Positions 56,604 through 64,000 of a stretch of DNA of 64,000 nt are shown here, piece by piece (the stretch's first letter is position 1; every line of letters starts with the position of its first letter). Under the pieces are notes generated by a model that saw nothing but the letters and a program-made list of their open reading frames with translations, did no database searches and was not told the origin of the DNA. The DNA is from Saccharophagus degradans 2-40 (GTDB lineage Bacteria > Pseudomonadota > Gammaproteobacteria > Pseudomonadales > Cellvibrionaceae), in the NCBI RefSeq assembly GCF_000013665.1, contig NC_007912.1, forward strand, positions 3,217,501 through 3,281,500, written 5' to 3'. Position numbers and translations under genes: made by a program.

Positions 56604-57473
56604 ATGTACCTAGACACCTACGCGACGCAGAAGACGGCCAAGGAACTTAGCTTGAAATACCGCACTTTATTTATCTCCGATGTACATTTAGGCACCAAAG
56701 ACTGCAAAGCTGACGCACTTAACGACTTTTTAAAGCACTACTCCTGTGATCAGCTGTACTTAGTGGGGGATATTTTTGACGGCTGGAAAATGCGCTCTGG
56801 CGTCTTTTGGCACAAACACTTCAATAAAGTGATTCGCCGTATTTTAAAACTCGCCAAAAATGGAACCCCTATCTACTACATTACGGGCAACCATGACGAA
56901 TTCTTGCGCAAGTACGCCAACATGCAATTCGACAACATACAACTGCATAATCGGTTTACCCACGTAACCGCGCAAAATAAGCGCTTTCTAATTATTCATG
57001 GCGACCAATTTGAAAGCGTAACCCGCTGCAGCAAAGCGTTAAAATATATAGGCGACAAGGGCTACGACATACTGATGCAAATTAACCGTCTATCCAACCG
57101 CATACGCGCGCGCTACGGTTATGGGTATTGGTCATTCGCGGCCTTTTTAAAAACGCATATAAAACGCGCCAAAGAATACATACACGACTACGAAGTCGCA
57201 GTAGCCCATGGCGCCAAACGACAGGGGTTTGATGGTGTAGTGTGTGGCCACATACACCAAGCTGCGAACAAAACAATTGAAGGTATTAGCTATTTAAATA
57301 CCGGAGACTGGGTGGAATCGTGTACCGCCATTGCTGAAGATTATGACGGTAATTTTCACCTAATAGACTGGTTAAACCACCCTAAAAACATCGAGAAGCA
57401 AGCGCGGCGTCAATCCAAACTATACGGCACTCGCCCGCGTCAAAAAGAGCTGTCCCTTACTGAGGCAGACTAA
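56604..57473 (+). CDS. Metallophosphoesterase of the LpxH-like/PlcP group
   Basis: A 289-residue calcineurin-like phosphoesterase. All metal motifs are present: ISDVHLGTKD, VGDIFDGWKM, TGNHDEFL, IHGDQFE and CGHIHQA. It resembles the long LpxH-like proteins that include PlcP, the phospholipase C of phosphate-starved Sinorhizobium and marine bacteria, which removes phosphate head groups so that glycolipids can replace phospholipids. A Pho-box-like promoter upstream supports that reading. A second UDP-2,3-diacylglucosamine hydrolase is the alternative. It is monocistronic; no glycosyltransferase (agt) is next to it. The ATG at 56604 is followed by a basic N-terminus without a signal peptide. Confidence 0.8.
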   Translation: MYLDTYATQKTAKELSLKYRTLFISDVHLGTKDCKADALNDFLKHYSCDQLYLVGDIFDGWKMRSGVFWHKHFNKVIRRILKLAKNGTPIYYITGNHDEFLRKYANMQFDNIQLHNRFTHVTAQNKRFLIIHGDQFESVTRCSKALKYIGDKGYDILMQINRLSNRIRARYGYGYWSFAAFLKTHIKRAKEYIHDYEVAVAHGAKRQGFDGVVCGHIHQAANKTIEGISYLNTGDWVESCTAIAEDYDGNFHLIDWLNHPKNIEKQARRQSKLYGTRPRQKELSLTEAD

Positions 57474-57487
57474 ACCACTGCCCCACT

Positions 57488-58384
57488 CTACAGCCGCCCG
57501 CGCGGTATGGGTTCGGGCTTATCGGCTATCGATTCCAAAACACTGCCACAGTGCTTGCAGTGTTTGGCATCGCGCTCATGGCCCAGCTTTTCACAACTAT
57601 TGCAGCGCGCAAACTGTCTTTCGCGGGTCATTTCTTGGAACAATTCCGCTGTAAGAATACCCGTGGGTACCGCAAGAATAGAATAGCCAGTAAGCATAGC
57701 CGCCGAGGCGATAACCTGCCCCAGTGTTGTTTGTGGCGTTATATCACCGTAGCCCACGGTGGTAATGGTAACAATCGTCCAGTAGATGCTTCTAGGAATA
57801 CTGGTAAACCCATGCTCCGGCCCCTCTACCACAAACATTAAGGCACCAAATACGGTTGATAGTACAAGCACGGTTATAAAGAATACGAAGATTTTACGCC
57901 TTGCCATTGCCATAGAGCGAATTAGCACGTTTGCCTCAGACAAATAACGCACCAGCTTTAGTATGCGAAATACACGCAACACACGCAGCAACCGAACAAT
58001 AAGTAAGAAGTTCGCACCGGGAATAAACAAACTTAAATAACTAGGCAGCACCGAGATTAAATCGATAATGCCGTAAAAACTGGTGAGATAACGGCGAATA
58101 TTAGGCGTGCAGTAAATACGAACAAGGTACTCAAGAGTGAAAATTACCGTAAACATCCACTCCAAACCGAATAACAACCATTTAAACTGACTTCTTATCG
58201 CCTCTACTGAATCGAGCATTAGCACCAGCACGCTTAGCAAAATCATATAGATAAGCACTAAATCAAACCCTTTACCTGCGGGTGTATCTGTGCCAAAAAT
58301 CACTTCGTAAAGGTATTCACGATTAATTAGCTTTTTAAAGCCTGTAAGTGTATTTGGGCTGTTCTCAGGTGATTTATCCGACAT
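57488..58384 (-). CDS. Voltage-gated potassium channel-like protein with zinc ribbon
   Basis: A 298-residue six-helix channel. Segment 4 has the spaced arginines of a voltage sensor (LLIVRLLRVLRVFRILKLVRYL), followed by the pore helix and selectivity filter TTVGYGD at about 218 and the inner helix. The C-terminus carries a zinc-ribbon-like CNSCEKLGHERDAKHCKHCGSVL (two CxxC pairs) instead of an RCK/NAD-binding domain. It should conduct K+ across the inner membrane; gating by the ribbon is inference. It converges with the phosphoesterase gene. Confidence 0.85.
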   Translation of the reverse strand: MSDKSPENSPNTLTGFKKLINREYLYEVIFGTDTPAGKGFDLVLIYMILLSVLVLMLDSVEAIRSQFKWLLFGLEWMFTVIFTLEYLVRIYCTPNIRRYLTSFYGIIDLISVLPSYLSLFIPGANFLLIVRLLRVLRVFRILKLVRYLSEANVLIRSMAMARRKIFVFFITVLVLSTVFGALMFVVEGPEHGFTSIPRSIYWTIVTITTVGYGDITPQTTLGQVIASAAMLTGYSILAVPTGILTAELFQEMTRERQFARCNSCEKLGHERDAKHCKHCGSVLESIADKPEPIPRGRL

Positions 58385-58485
58385 TCAGGGTCCTTACACT
58401 CGTTCGCACTATTGTTATGGTGGTATTGGCATTAAAATGACCGCCGCAGTATATCAATTCAAACACCAACACGCTTGGAGCAACT

Positions 58486-58809
58486 ATGGCATCTAACAGC
58501 AAACTCGTCTATTCCACCGACAGCGGCAGAATAAAAGAGGATAAGCCACAGCAAGCAGCGCCGACAGGGGACGGCATTGTAAGAATTAAACGCGAAACCA
58601 AAGGCCGCAAGGGCAAGGGCGTAACCCTTGTAGAAGGCTTAATGCTGCCAGAAGCCGAGCTGAAAGCCCTCTCTAAAAAACTTAAACAGCTATGTGGCAC
58701 AGGCGGCACACTAAAAAACTTTACTGTGGAAATCCAGGGTGACCACCGCGAAAAACTACAGACCTATTTAAAAGAGCAAGGCTTTACAGTGAAATTAGCA
58801 GGAGGCTAA
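58486..58809 (+). CDS. SUI1/YciH-type translation factor
   Basis: A 107-residue protein whose C-terminal two thirds is the SUI1 fold: IVRIKRETKGRKGKGVTLVEGL, ALSKKLKQLCGTGGTLKNFTVEIQGDHREKLQTYLKEQGFTVK. This is the bacterial homologue of eIF1 (YciH), which can influence initiation fidelity. The N-terminus is a short flexible extension. It has its own promoter region and precedes an unknown gene by 98 nt. Confidence 0.92.
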   Translation: MASNSKLVYSTDSGRIKEDKPQQAAPTGDGIVRIKRETKGRKGKGVTLVEGLMLPEAELKALSKKLKQLCGTGGTLKNFTVEIQGDHREKLQTYLKEQGFTVKLAGG

Positions 58810-58907
58810 TGAAGCCGTCAAAAAATGGCCCATTTGTTGCAATTTCTATTACATCAGAAAAAACCAACCCAATTTAGCCAATTTTTTGACCTTTAGAGGC
58901 TTCATCT

Positions 58908-59438
58908 ATGGACGCTAGTTACCTTTGGACACTGCTCGATACCGCCATAAAGCTAGCTTTAGGCGCATCTATCGCAATATCCTGCGTTTACGTCAATAAA
59001 AAACTGCGAGACAAGTCAACCAAGCGCAACCCCATTCAACACCGCGTCAATTTACTGGAGGATATCTCCTCGAGTGTGGGGCATGTAAACCATAGTTTCG
59101 CCAAATATTCGTCACTGGTTATCGAATCAACCCGTTTTGGCAAACGCTGGCCCCCCGCCCGCAAACAAGAGCTTGACCGTATTAACGCTGAGCTTGTTAA
59201 GGAGTTTGAAAAACTATCCGACGCCGAAGCCAAATTACTCATGCTTGGAGAAAAGAGTATGGAGCGCACCCTGCGCCTTTACGCTGCGCGTATCGCACTC
59301 TTTCGCAAGCAGGTATACATTGGCAGACAAGACATTAGCGAACAGGAAATTGCAGATTTAAAATCTGGCATTATGCAGCTGCGCGAGCAGTTTTATGAGC
59401 TGCTTAGCAAACGCTACGACAAGCTACTTGCCGCTTAA
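58908..59438 (+). CDS. Unknown membrane-anchored helical protein
   Basis: I do not recognise this 176-residue protein. It starts MDASYLWTLLDTAIKLALGASIAISCVYVNKKL, a single N-terminal transmembrane helix, then is almost wholly charged helix with heptad-like runs (INAELVKEFEKLSDAEAKLLMLGEK and EQEIADLKSGIMQLREQFYELLSKRYDKLL), so a cytoplasmic coiled coil is likely. It is downstream of the SUI1 gene on the same strand, with a perfect terminator after it. No function can be argued. Confidence 0.75.
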   Translation: MDASYLWTLLDTAIKLALGASIAISCVYVNKKLRDKSTKRNPIQHRVNLLEDISSSVGHVNHSFAKYSSLVIESTRFGKRWPPARKQELDRINAELVKEFEKLSDAEAKLLMLGEKSMERTLRLYAARIALFRKQVYIGRQDISEQEIADLKSGIMQLREQFYELLSKRYDKLLAA

Positions 59439-59464
59439 TTCGACGCGTCGCGTAGAGTGAACAC

Positions 59465-59494
59465 AAAAAAACCTACTCTTTAGTAGGTTTTTTT
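59465..59494. terminator. Bidirectional terminator
   Basis: A 13-bp perfect stem: AAAAAAACCTACT (59465-59477), loop CTTT, AGTAGGTTTTTTT (59482-59494). The flanking A and T runs make it functional on both strands, between the unknown gene and the converging PilZ gene. Confidence 0.93.
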
Positions 59495-59547
59495 GTAATT
59501 TTTGCAAATGGATAACATCACTAATACACAGAACACATTCTCATGCA

Positions 59548-60099
59548 TCAGCTTGGGAAATCCGCCGCGAACTTTTCAACCCACTCTTTTGCAGCTTCTT
59601 CGCTGGTTAAATCGCGGTTTTCTACCCGTAACACTTCTGCACGATAATGCTCGATATGGCAAATCTGCTCAACCATGCGCACTGAAAACTGCGTAGTAGA
59701 ATCGGTAAACTGTACACCTACTGAGTACTTCTGCCCTTCAGGTCGGCACCAAGCGATGATACCATCAGCGCCAAAGCCCTGATTTTCGACTGGAATTTCA
59801 ATGTGTATTGGCATGCCCGTTTTAAGTGGACAATCGGCGCTAAAACATAGCCCGCCTAAGCTTACATCTTTCAGCCTAGGGCGCGGGCTAGCCTCTGCAT
59901 CAAACGTTTCAACAGAGAATGCAATCGGAATATCGGACGGATGACGTATATATCGACGCATCAGCGAATCCTCATCACCCAATAAATTTGTTACCCATGA
60001 GTTATAAACTTTCAACCAAGGGTCAACAAACAACCCAAGGGTAGAAATTGCTGGGTTGGCCAGAGAATCAAAAGTGGTTACTCGTGATTTTGCGTCCAT
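59548..60099 (-). CDS. PilZ-domain protein (cyclic-di-GMP receptor)
   Basis: A 183-residue cytoplasmic protein. After a roughly 50-residue N-terminal helix region comes the PilZ domain, with RRYIRH as the RxxxR arginine motif and DVSLGGLCF as the [D/N]xSxxG motif, so c-di-GMP binding is expected. The ATG at 60099 is preferred because GAGGTG sits six bases upstream; a longer frame to 60156 lacks a ribosome site. Its partner is unknown, but the window also encodes a c-di-GMP turnover protein and a type IV pilus. Confidence 0.85.
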   Translation of the reverse strand: MDAKSRVTTFDSLANPAISTLGLFVDPWLKVYNSWVTNLLGDEDSLMRRYIRHPSDIPIAFSVETFDAEASPRPRLKDVSLGGLCFSADCPLKTGMPIHIEIPVENQGFGADGIIAWCRPEGQKYSVGVQFTDSTTQFSVRMVEQICHIEHYRAEVLRVENRDLTSEEAAKEWVEKFAADFPS

Positions 60100-60355
60100 A
60101 TCGCACCTCTTTAAAGAGTTATGTGCCAATACCATTGCCTCATCATGAGAACACACTTCACCTCATGCTCTAAGAGCGTATAAAAAATTGCCCTTAAATT
60201 AGGTATAGCACAACTTTCACATTGTGTTTTACGTGTCAAACATTCCTGCCGATGACTTTGCGAGTAAAAGTTAAGAAATATGACACATCACACACTACAT
60301 ATATAAGTAATGCAAAACGCATTCCGACAAAATATGAACAGGACGTACAGAAAAA

Positions 60356-60955
60356 TTAAAAAAGATTCATCTGCTCGATGGCCGCACGAACCGGTGCGAA
60401 AGATTTGCGATGAATGATTGTTGGCCCTAGGCGTTTAAGTGCATCCATATGTACTTTAGTGGGGTAGCCTTTATGCCCCGCCAGCCCGTAACCTGGGTAT
60501 TTTTCGTCAAGTGCCACCATTTCTCTATCTCGCGTTACTTTCGCTAAAATAGATGCAGCGCTAATTTCCTCTACGAGACTATCCCCTTTTACGACGGCTT
60601 CGGCGGAATATGTCCACTTTGGCAATTTATTGCCATCCACATAAATATACTGCGGTTGAATGTTTAATCCCTCAACAGCGCGCTTCATGGCAAGCAAACT
60701 CGCATGCAAAATATTCAGCTCGTCAATTTCCTCGACACTCGCGCGGGCAATACAAAAACTTACCGCCCGCTCTTGAATAACATCAAATAACGCATCGCGT
60801 TTTTTCTCGGTTATTTTTTTTGAATCGGCCAAGCCCTCTATGCCGTGGTCTTCCCCTAAAATAACCGCAGCGGCAACTACATCCCCAGCCAAGGGGCCGC
60901 GCCCTACTTCATCGACGCCAGCAACAAACTGACGCGCCATACAATATTCAAACAT
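60356..60955 (-). CDS. rnhB: Ribonuclease HII
   Basis: A 199-residue enzyme that removes ribonucleotides from DNA. It has [24 protein letters not shown] (the first catalytic Asp-Glu), YVDGNKLP and [13 protein letters not shown] with the later acidic residues, and [16 protein letters not shown]. The start may be the first ATG at 60955, which has AAGG five bases upstream, or the ATG at 60940. It ends the lpxD-fabZ-lpxA-lpxB-rnhB operon. Confidence 0.97.
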   Translation of the reverse strand: MFEYCMARQFVAGVDEVGRGPLAGDVVAAAVILGEDHGIEGLADSKKITEKKRDALFDVIQERAVSFCIARASVEEIDELNILHASLLAMKRAVEGLNIQPQYIYVDGNKLPKWTYSAEAVVKGDSLVEEISAASILAKVTRDREMVALDEKYPGYGLAGHKGYPTKVHMDALKRLGPTIIHRKSFAPVRAAIEQMNLF

Positions 60956-60985
60956 AAAGACCTTATTTAATGATAACGGGGAATA

Positions 60986-62152
60986 TTAACGCGCTATATC
61001 GCGCTTAGCCGCAAGCATGTCTACAATACCTTGCGCTGCGGTTTCGCTTGCATCTCGGCGCAATTGCAGGTGAATAGCATTAAACTGCTCGATGAGTTGC
61101 TGCGTTGTTTTTTCGCTGTCTAAATATACGTTTAGGGCCGCACTTAACTGGCTCGGCGTAGCATTATGCTGCAGTAACTCTGGTACCAACTCTTTATCAG
61201 CCAGTAAGTTTGGCAACCCTACAAACTTACTTTTCACTAATTTACTCAGCAGCCAATATGAGAAAGCTGCCATATGGTAAGCAATTACCATAGGGCGCTT
61301 AAGCAACATAGCCTCTAAAGTGGCAGTGCCAGATGCAATTAAAATAGCATCTGCCGCGAGCATAGCATCGTGACTTTGCCCGTGCAGTAAAGTAACCGGC
61401 AATTCTGAGTAGCGCTTTAGCACTTCTGAGATTTGAGAATGGCGTGCATCGTTAGCGGCAGGAATAATAATACGTAAATTAGGCCGACCAGCAAAAGATT
61501 GCTGAGCGGCCAACAGGAAACGCTCACACAAGTGCTCAACTTCACCACCGCGACTACCTGGCAATAGCGCCACCCAGCGTTCGTTATTTTCGGCACTTAA
61601 GCCCAATCGCTCTCTTGCGCCTGTTTTTTCATTTTCGAGTGGAATAGTATCGGCGAGCGGGTGACCAACAAACAGGTTGGGAATGTTTTGCTCATTAAAA
61701 AAGGACGACTCGAATGGAAAGAGCGTTAGCATCAAATCCACGGCTTTCGCGATCTTTTTTAACCTCCCCCTGCGCCATGCCCACACCGAAGGCGAAACAT
61801 AATGTACAACTGGCACACCAGCTTCGCGCAAATTCACTTCTAAATTTAAATTAAAATCTGGCGCATCAATGCCAATAAACACATCAGGCGGGTTGGTTAA
61901 ATAGCGCTGGCGTAAAGACTTACGAATACCAAGTAACTCGGGCAGCCGTTTTAATGGCTCAACAAAGCCCATTACAGCGAGACGATCCATTTGGTACAGG
62001 GAATTAAAACCGAGGGCGAGCATTTTGGGGCCGCCAATACCTTCGAATTCACAATCGGGGTAGCGTTTTTTTAGAGCAGCCATTAAGCCTGCCCCCAAAA
62101 TATCGCCGGAAGCCTCACCGACAACAATGGCAACTCGTTTTAGTGAGGACAT
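60986..62152 (-). CDS. lpxB: Lipid-A-disaccharide synthase
   Basis: A 388-residue glycosyltransferase that joins UDP-diacylglucosamine and lipid X. It begins RVAIVVGEASGDILGAGLM and contains GIGGPKM, FIGIDAPDFNLNLE, HYVSPSVWAWRRGR, FVGHPLADTIP and LLPGSRGGEVEHL, all LpxB signatures. It follows lpxA by 21 nt and precedes rnhB. Confidence 0.97.
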   Translation of the reverse strand: MSSLKRVAIVVGEASGDILGAGLMAALKKRYPDCEFEGIGGPKMLALGFNSLYQMDRLAVMGFVEPLKRLPELLGIRKSLRQRYLTNPPDVFIGIDAPDFNLNLEVNLREAGVPVVHYVSPSVWAWRRGRLKKIAKAVDLMLTLFPFESSFFNEQNIPNLFVGHPLADTIPLENEKTGARERLGLSAENNERWVALLPGSRGGEVEHLCERFLLAAQQSFAGRPNLRIIIPAANDARHSQISEVLKRYSELPVTLLHGQSHDAMLAADAILIASGTATLEAMLLKRPMVIAYHMAAFSYWLLSKLVKSKFVGLPNLLADKELVPELLQHNATPSQLSAALNVYLDSEKTTQQLIEQFNAIHLQLRRDASETAAQGIVDMLAAKRDIAR

Positions 62153-62173
62153 AACAATGCCTGTATAAAGATG

Positions 62174-62950
62174 TTAGCGCACTATCCCGCGCTTAGAGGC
62201 ACGCAAAGAAGCAATAAGCGTTACGATTGCCGCACAGTCTTGCGCTAATGGGGTAAGTTCTTCTATTGCAGCCTCAAGGGTAAGGCCACGGCGGTAAATC
62301 AATTTAAACGATTTATTAAGCTTGGCAATATCATCTTTGCTGAAGCCTCGACGCTTCAGCCCTTCCATATTAATACTGCGTGCAGCTGCAGGCGCGCCAG
62401 CTACCATCATAAATGCAGGAATATCTTTGCCTACGGCGCTACCCATACCGGTAAAGCTGTAAGCACCAATGCGGCTAAATTGATGTACTAGGGTAAAACC
62501 GCCCAAAATCGCGTAGTCGTCGACAATAACGTGGCCGGCAAGGGCTGCGTTGTTCACCAAAATACAGTGGTTGCCAACAACACTATCGTGCCCCACGTGC
62601 ACATAGGCCATAAGTAAGTTGTTATTACCTATGCGTGTCTCGCCGCGATCTTGCACCGTGCCTCGATGCAGCGTAACGCCCTCACGAATAATATTGTTAT
62701 CGCCAATAATTAGTTTGGTTGGTTCGCCCTTATACTTTAGATCTGGTGTCGCTTCACCAACAGATGAAAACTGATAGATGTGGTTATTACAGCCTATTTG
62801 AGTAGGCCCTTTCAAAACCACATGGGATTCAATTACCGAGCCTGCGCCAATTTCCACCCCTTCGCCAATGTAAGTCCAAGGGCCAACTTTTACATCGTCA
62901 GCTAATTTAGCTGCCGGATCAACAATAGCGGTAGGATGGATGAAGGTCAT
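62174..62950 (-). CDS. lpxA: UDP-N-acetylglucosamine acyltransferase
   Basis: A 258-residue left-handed beta-helix hexapeptide-repeat enzyme, the first step of lipid A synthesis. IHPTAIVDPAAKL opens the protein; the catalytic His region is LLMAYVHVGHDSVVGNHCILVNNAALAGHV. The C-terminal helical part (EGLKRRGFSKDDIAKLNKSFKLIYR) is typical. It is placed after fabZ in the conserved operon. Confidence 0.97.
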   Translation of the reverse strand: MTFIHPTAIVDPAAKLADDVKVGPWTYIGEGVEIGAGSVIESHVVLKGPTQIGCNNHIYQFSSVGEATPDLKYKGEPTKLIIGDNNIIREGVTLHRGTVQDRGETRIGNNNLLMAYVHVGHDSVVGNHCILVNNAALAGHVIVDDYAILGGFTLVHQFSRIGAYSFTGMGSAVGKDIPAFMMVAGAPAAARSINMEGLKRRGFSKDDIAKLNKSFKLIYRRGLTLEAAIEELTPLAQDCAAIVTLIASLRASKRGIVR

Positions 62951-62975
62951 AAAATTAATTACACACTAACGTAAA

Positions 62976-63413
62976 TTAAATACTGCGGTCGGCACACATG
63001 ATAGTAGCGCTAGTTACCAGTTGATCATCAACAGTAGCAACACACTCGAACTTCCAAATACCACGCTTATCGGATATTTTTTTGCAGTTAAAAAACACGC
63101 GATCGCCAGGAATGACTTGGCGCTTAAAGCGCACGTTATCAATACCAGCAAACAAATAGATAGAACCATCATCAGGGGTTTTATCCATGGTTTTGAAACC
63201 CAACACGCCACAGGCCTGTGCCATGGCTTCTATTAGCATCACCCCAGGAAACACGGGGTAATTGGGGAAGTGGCCCTGAAAAACCTCTTCGTTAATAGTA
63301 ATGTTTTTATAGGCCAAGATGTAATCACCTTCTACCAGCTCAACAACTCGATCTATTAACAAGAACGGGTAACGGTGTGGAAGGTATTTACGAATTTGTA
63401 CTGAATCCATCAT
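62976..63413 (-). CDS. fabZ: 3-hydroxyacyl-ACP dehydratase FabZ
   Basis: A 145-residue hot-dog enzyme of fatty acid elongation. It has LPHRYPFLLIDRV, the catalytic His in EVFQGHFPNYPVFPGVMLIEAMAQACGVL, and VRFKRQVIPGDR. The ATG pair at 63413/63410 is chosen over an upstream TTG, because MDSVQIRKYLPHRYPF matches the family. It lies between lpxD and lpxA. Confidence 0.96.
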   Translation of the reverse strand: MMDSVQIRKYLPHRYPFLLIDRVVELVEGDYILAYKNITINEEVFQGHFPNYPVFPGVMLIEAMAQACGVLGFKTMDKTPDDGSIYLFAGIDNVRFKRQVIPGDRVFFNCKKISDKRGIWKFECVATVDDQLVTSATIMCADRSI

Positions 63414-63443
63414 GTAATGACGCCCCAAAAATAATAAAAGTAA

Positions 63444-64000
63444 TCAGTCTTTTTGCGCTTTTTGTAGCGCTTTAATTTTTTCTACCCATTCATCTAGCTG
63501 TCCATAACGCACAGCATTGCGACGCCATTTACTCACCTCTTGCATAGGAGGTGCAGATGCATAAGCACCAGACTCTTTAACACCTTTAGTTACAATGGTG
63601 CCGCCGTGAAAGTGTGTGTTATCTGCGATGGTTATATGGCCATTAATGGCGACCATTCCCGCTACTGTACAGTTTTTGCCTATAACGGCACTGCCAGCAA
63701 TACCCACACAACCGGCGATTGCAGAGCCTGCGCCAATTTTTACATTGTGAGCAATATGAACGAGGTTATCGATAATAACCCCATCTTCAATAATCGTGTC
63801 GTCTAGCGCACCGCGATCAATTGAGGTGTTTGAGCCAATCTCCACGTTGTTACCAATAACAACGCCACCCAATTGGTGAATTTTAACCCAGCCCTCGGCG
63901 CTTGGCGCAAAACCAAACCCATCAGACCCGATAACAGTGCCACTATGAATTAATACTTTGTTACCTAGCTCTACGCCAGCATAGAGCGTTACGTTTGCAT
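63444..64000 (-). CDS. lpxD: UDP-3-O-acyl-glucosamine N-acyltransferase, C-terminal part (gene runs off the window)
   Basis: The reading frame is open from the end of the window: [20 protein letters not shown], then [51 protein letters not shown], with hexapeptide repeats and the LpxD-specific GSDGFGF and catalytic His motif ([12 protein letters not shown]), and a C-terminal helix ending ALQKAQKD. It adds 3-hydroxyacyl chains to lipid A precursors. The N-terminus is outside the window. Confidence 0.97.
   Translation of the reverse strand, partial: ANVTLYAGVELGNKVLIHSGTVIGSDGFGFAPSAEGWVKIHQLGGVVIGNNVEIGSNTSIDRGALDDTIIEDGVIIDNLVHIAHNVKIGAGSAIAGCVGIAGSAVIGKNCTVAGMVAINGHITIADNTHFHGGTIVTKGVKESGAYASAPPMQEVSKWRRNAVRYGQLDEWVEKIKALQKAQKD

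Overview
The window looks like a chromosomal segment of a marine, polysaccharide-degrading gammaproteobacterium of the Cellvibrionaceae type (Saccharophagus-like). This is inferred from moderate GC, a modular PL7 alginate lyase with a poly-serine linker, a TonB-dependent receptor paired with a glycoside-hydrolase-like lipoprotein, and Pseudomonas-like housekeeping synteny (bamD-rluD-pgeF-clpB; pilSR-fimT; fkpB-ispH; ileS-lspA; lpxD-fabZ-lpxA-lpxB-rnhB). I see no rRNA, tRNA, CRISPR array, insertion sequence or prophage.

Layout. 1-10.2 kb: a branched-chain amino-acid locus (ilvC fragment, divergent ilvY, and ilvI-ilvH) interrupted by a two-gene carbohydrate unit: a TonB-dependent receptor and a GH5_8-like lipoprotein whose barrel is split by binding modules and has lost key active-site residues. 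A LacI-type operator lies upstream of the receptor. 10.2-14.4 kb: a NAD-dependent epimerase-like protein, a DUF4124 protein, and a CBM13-CBM32-PL7 alginate lyase with a perfect CRP-type site upstream. 14.4-22.8 kb: clpB, a DUF3313-like protein, pgeF, rluD, bamD and nadE, with two striking inverted repeats between bamD and nadE.

22.9-35.1 kb: type IV pilus regulation and minor pilins: pilS-pilR-fimT on the plus strand facing fimU-pilV-pilW-pilX-pilY1-pilE on the minus strand. 35.2-42.8 kb: ispH, fkpB, lspA, ileS, ribF and murJ, all minus strand. 42.8-52.5 kb: a CBS-pair protein, an OmpA-like protein, NhaD, aceF and aceE of pyruvate dehydrogenase, a structured 650-nt gap, a PerM/AI-2E-type membrane protein and TusA. 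52.5-60.2 kb: BepA-type periplasmic protease, a PAS-GGDEF-EAL protein, a metallophosphoesterase preceded by a Pho-box-like repeat (candidate PlcP), a potassium channel with a zinc ribbon, a SUI1 protein, an unknown membrane-anchored protein and a PilZ protein. 60.3-64 kb: the end of the lipid A operon (rnhB, lpxB, lpxA, fabZ, lpxD fragment).

The accessory interest is in three places: the probable pseudo-enzyme/receptor pair inside the ilv locus, the Pho-box-linked phosphoesterase (phosphate-stress membrane remodelling), and the palindromic elements between bamD and nadE. Everything else is well-conserved housekeeping with some unusual details in the pilus cluster.
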